A stretch of DNA of 5,320 bases from Chloroflexota bacterium (lineage in GTDB: Bacteria > Chloroflexota > Anaerolineae > Anaerolineales > UBA11858). Shown piece after piece: positions 5,069-5,320 of this stretch. The stretch spans positions 1 through 5,320 of the forward strand of contig DOTA01000339.1 of assembly GCA_003513015.1 (NCBI GenBank). The letters are read 5' to 3'. Every line of letters starts with the position of its first letter. The stretch's first letter is position 1. Position numbers and translations under genes: made by a program. Under the pieces are notes generated by a model. That model was not told the DNA's origin, searched no databases, and worked only from the letters and a program-made list of their open reading frames with translations.

Positions 5069-5320
5069 TCAAGTAGCCTCACCGGCGATCACTTGAGCGT
5101 GGGTTTGAGGCTGCACATTGCCGCCGGAAATAATCACAACGGCAGGCGCGGCCACTTTCCCACTCAAAACCGCCGCTAAAGCCGCTGCCGCCGCTCCTTC
5201 GATGCGTTCTGCGTAGCGCTGCCAGGCAAAGATCATCGCCTGTCGAATTTCGACTTCACTCACTAGCACAAAATCATCCACATATTGGCGCATCAACGGG
5301 ATGGTGATCGAACCTGGTTC
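5069..5320 (-). CDS. PLP-dependent threonine dehydratase / serine racemase-type enzyme, C-terminal part (cut by right window edge)
   Basis: The frame is open from the right edge to TGA at 5069-5071 and gives the last 83 residues of a fold-type II PLP enzyme of the threonine ammonia-lyase family. These enzymes deaminate Thr or Ser (or related hydroxy-amino acids) to the 2-oxo acid, or racemise Ser. Recognisable parts are EPGSITIPLMRQYVDDFVLVSE (1-22), EIRQA (24-28), the conserved EGAAAAALAAVLSG (41-54), and the PLP-ring-binding SGGN (65-68), whose Ser contacts the pyridine nitrogen in this family. The protein ends 15 residues after SGGN, so it lacks the C-terminal ACT-like regulatory domain of biosynthetic IlvA. 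This points to the short catabolic or racemase-like type. The catalytic lysine lies outside the window. It precedes the CoA-transferase-like gene by 30 bp, consistent with one operon. Exact substrate cannot be told. Confidence 0.85.
   Translation of the reverse strand, partial: EPGSITIPLMRQYVDDFVLVSEVEIRQAMIFAWQRYAERIEGAAAAALAAVLSGKVAAPAVVIISGGNVQPQTHAQVIAGEAT

Overview
The window looks like bacterial chromosome from a soil, sludge or sediment organism, most likely a member of the Chloroflexota (Anaerolineae-like). This is an inference. It rests on the roughly 50% GC content, the eukaryotic-type kinase with a [11 protein letters not shown] activation segment paired with an FHA gene, and a membrane-anchored GH3 protein with a proline/threonine linker. 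No rRNA or marker gene is present to prove it.

The left part (1-1392) is a divergent signalling pair. A minus-strand gene cut by the left edge encodes an N-terminal FHA (phosphothreonine-binding) domain. After a 166-bp intergenic region (240-405) holding candidate promoters for both directions, a plus-strand gene encodes a complete Ser/Thr protein kinase anchored by one helix at its extreme C-terminus. The FHA protein is a plausible substrate or reader of the kinase.

The right part (1416-5320) is a minus-strand cluster that meets the kinase tail to tail with only 23 bp between the stops. In transcription order it holds three genes. First is the C-terminal end of a PLP-dependent threonine dehydratase/serine racemase-type enzyme, cut by the right edge. 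Second is a CoA-transferase beta-subunit-like protein (GctB/IpdB family). Third is a large GH3 glycoside hydrolase-like protein with a signal peptide, TIM barrel, second GH3 domain, Ig-like domain, Pro/Thr linker and three membrane helices. The CoA-transferase and GH3 genes overlap by 4 bp (ATGA), so they are very likely co-transcribed and translationally coupled although their functions look unrelated.

The most notable point is that the GH3 gene is split by a single in-frame TAA (3885-3887), with the same frame open on both sides. The local context suggests an original Gln codon (CAA). It is either a recent nonsense mutation, a sequencing or assembly error, or a readthrough site. Two enzymes also appear to lack canonical catalytic residues. 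The CoA-transferase-like protein has Val where class I enzymes have the catalytic Glu, and the GH3 domain lacks the NagZ-type Asp-His dyad. I see no tRNA, rRNA, CRISPR array, insertion sequence or prophage signal, and no clear terminator.
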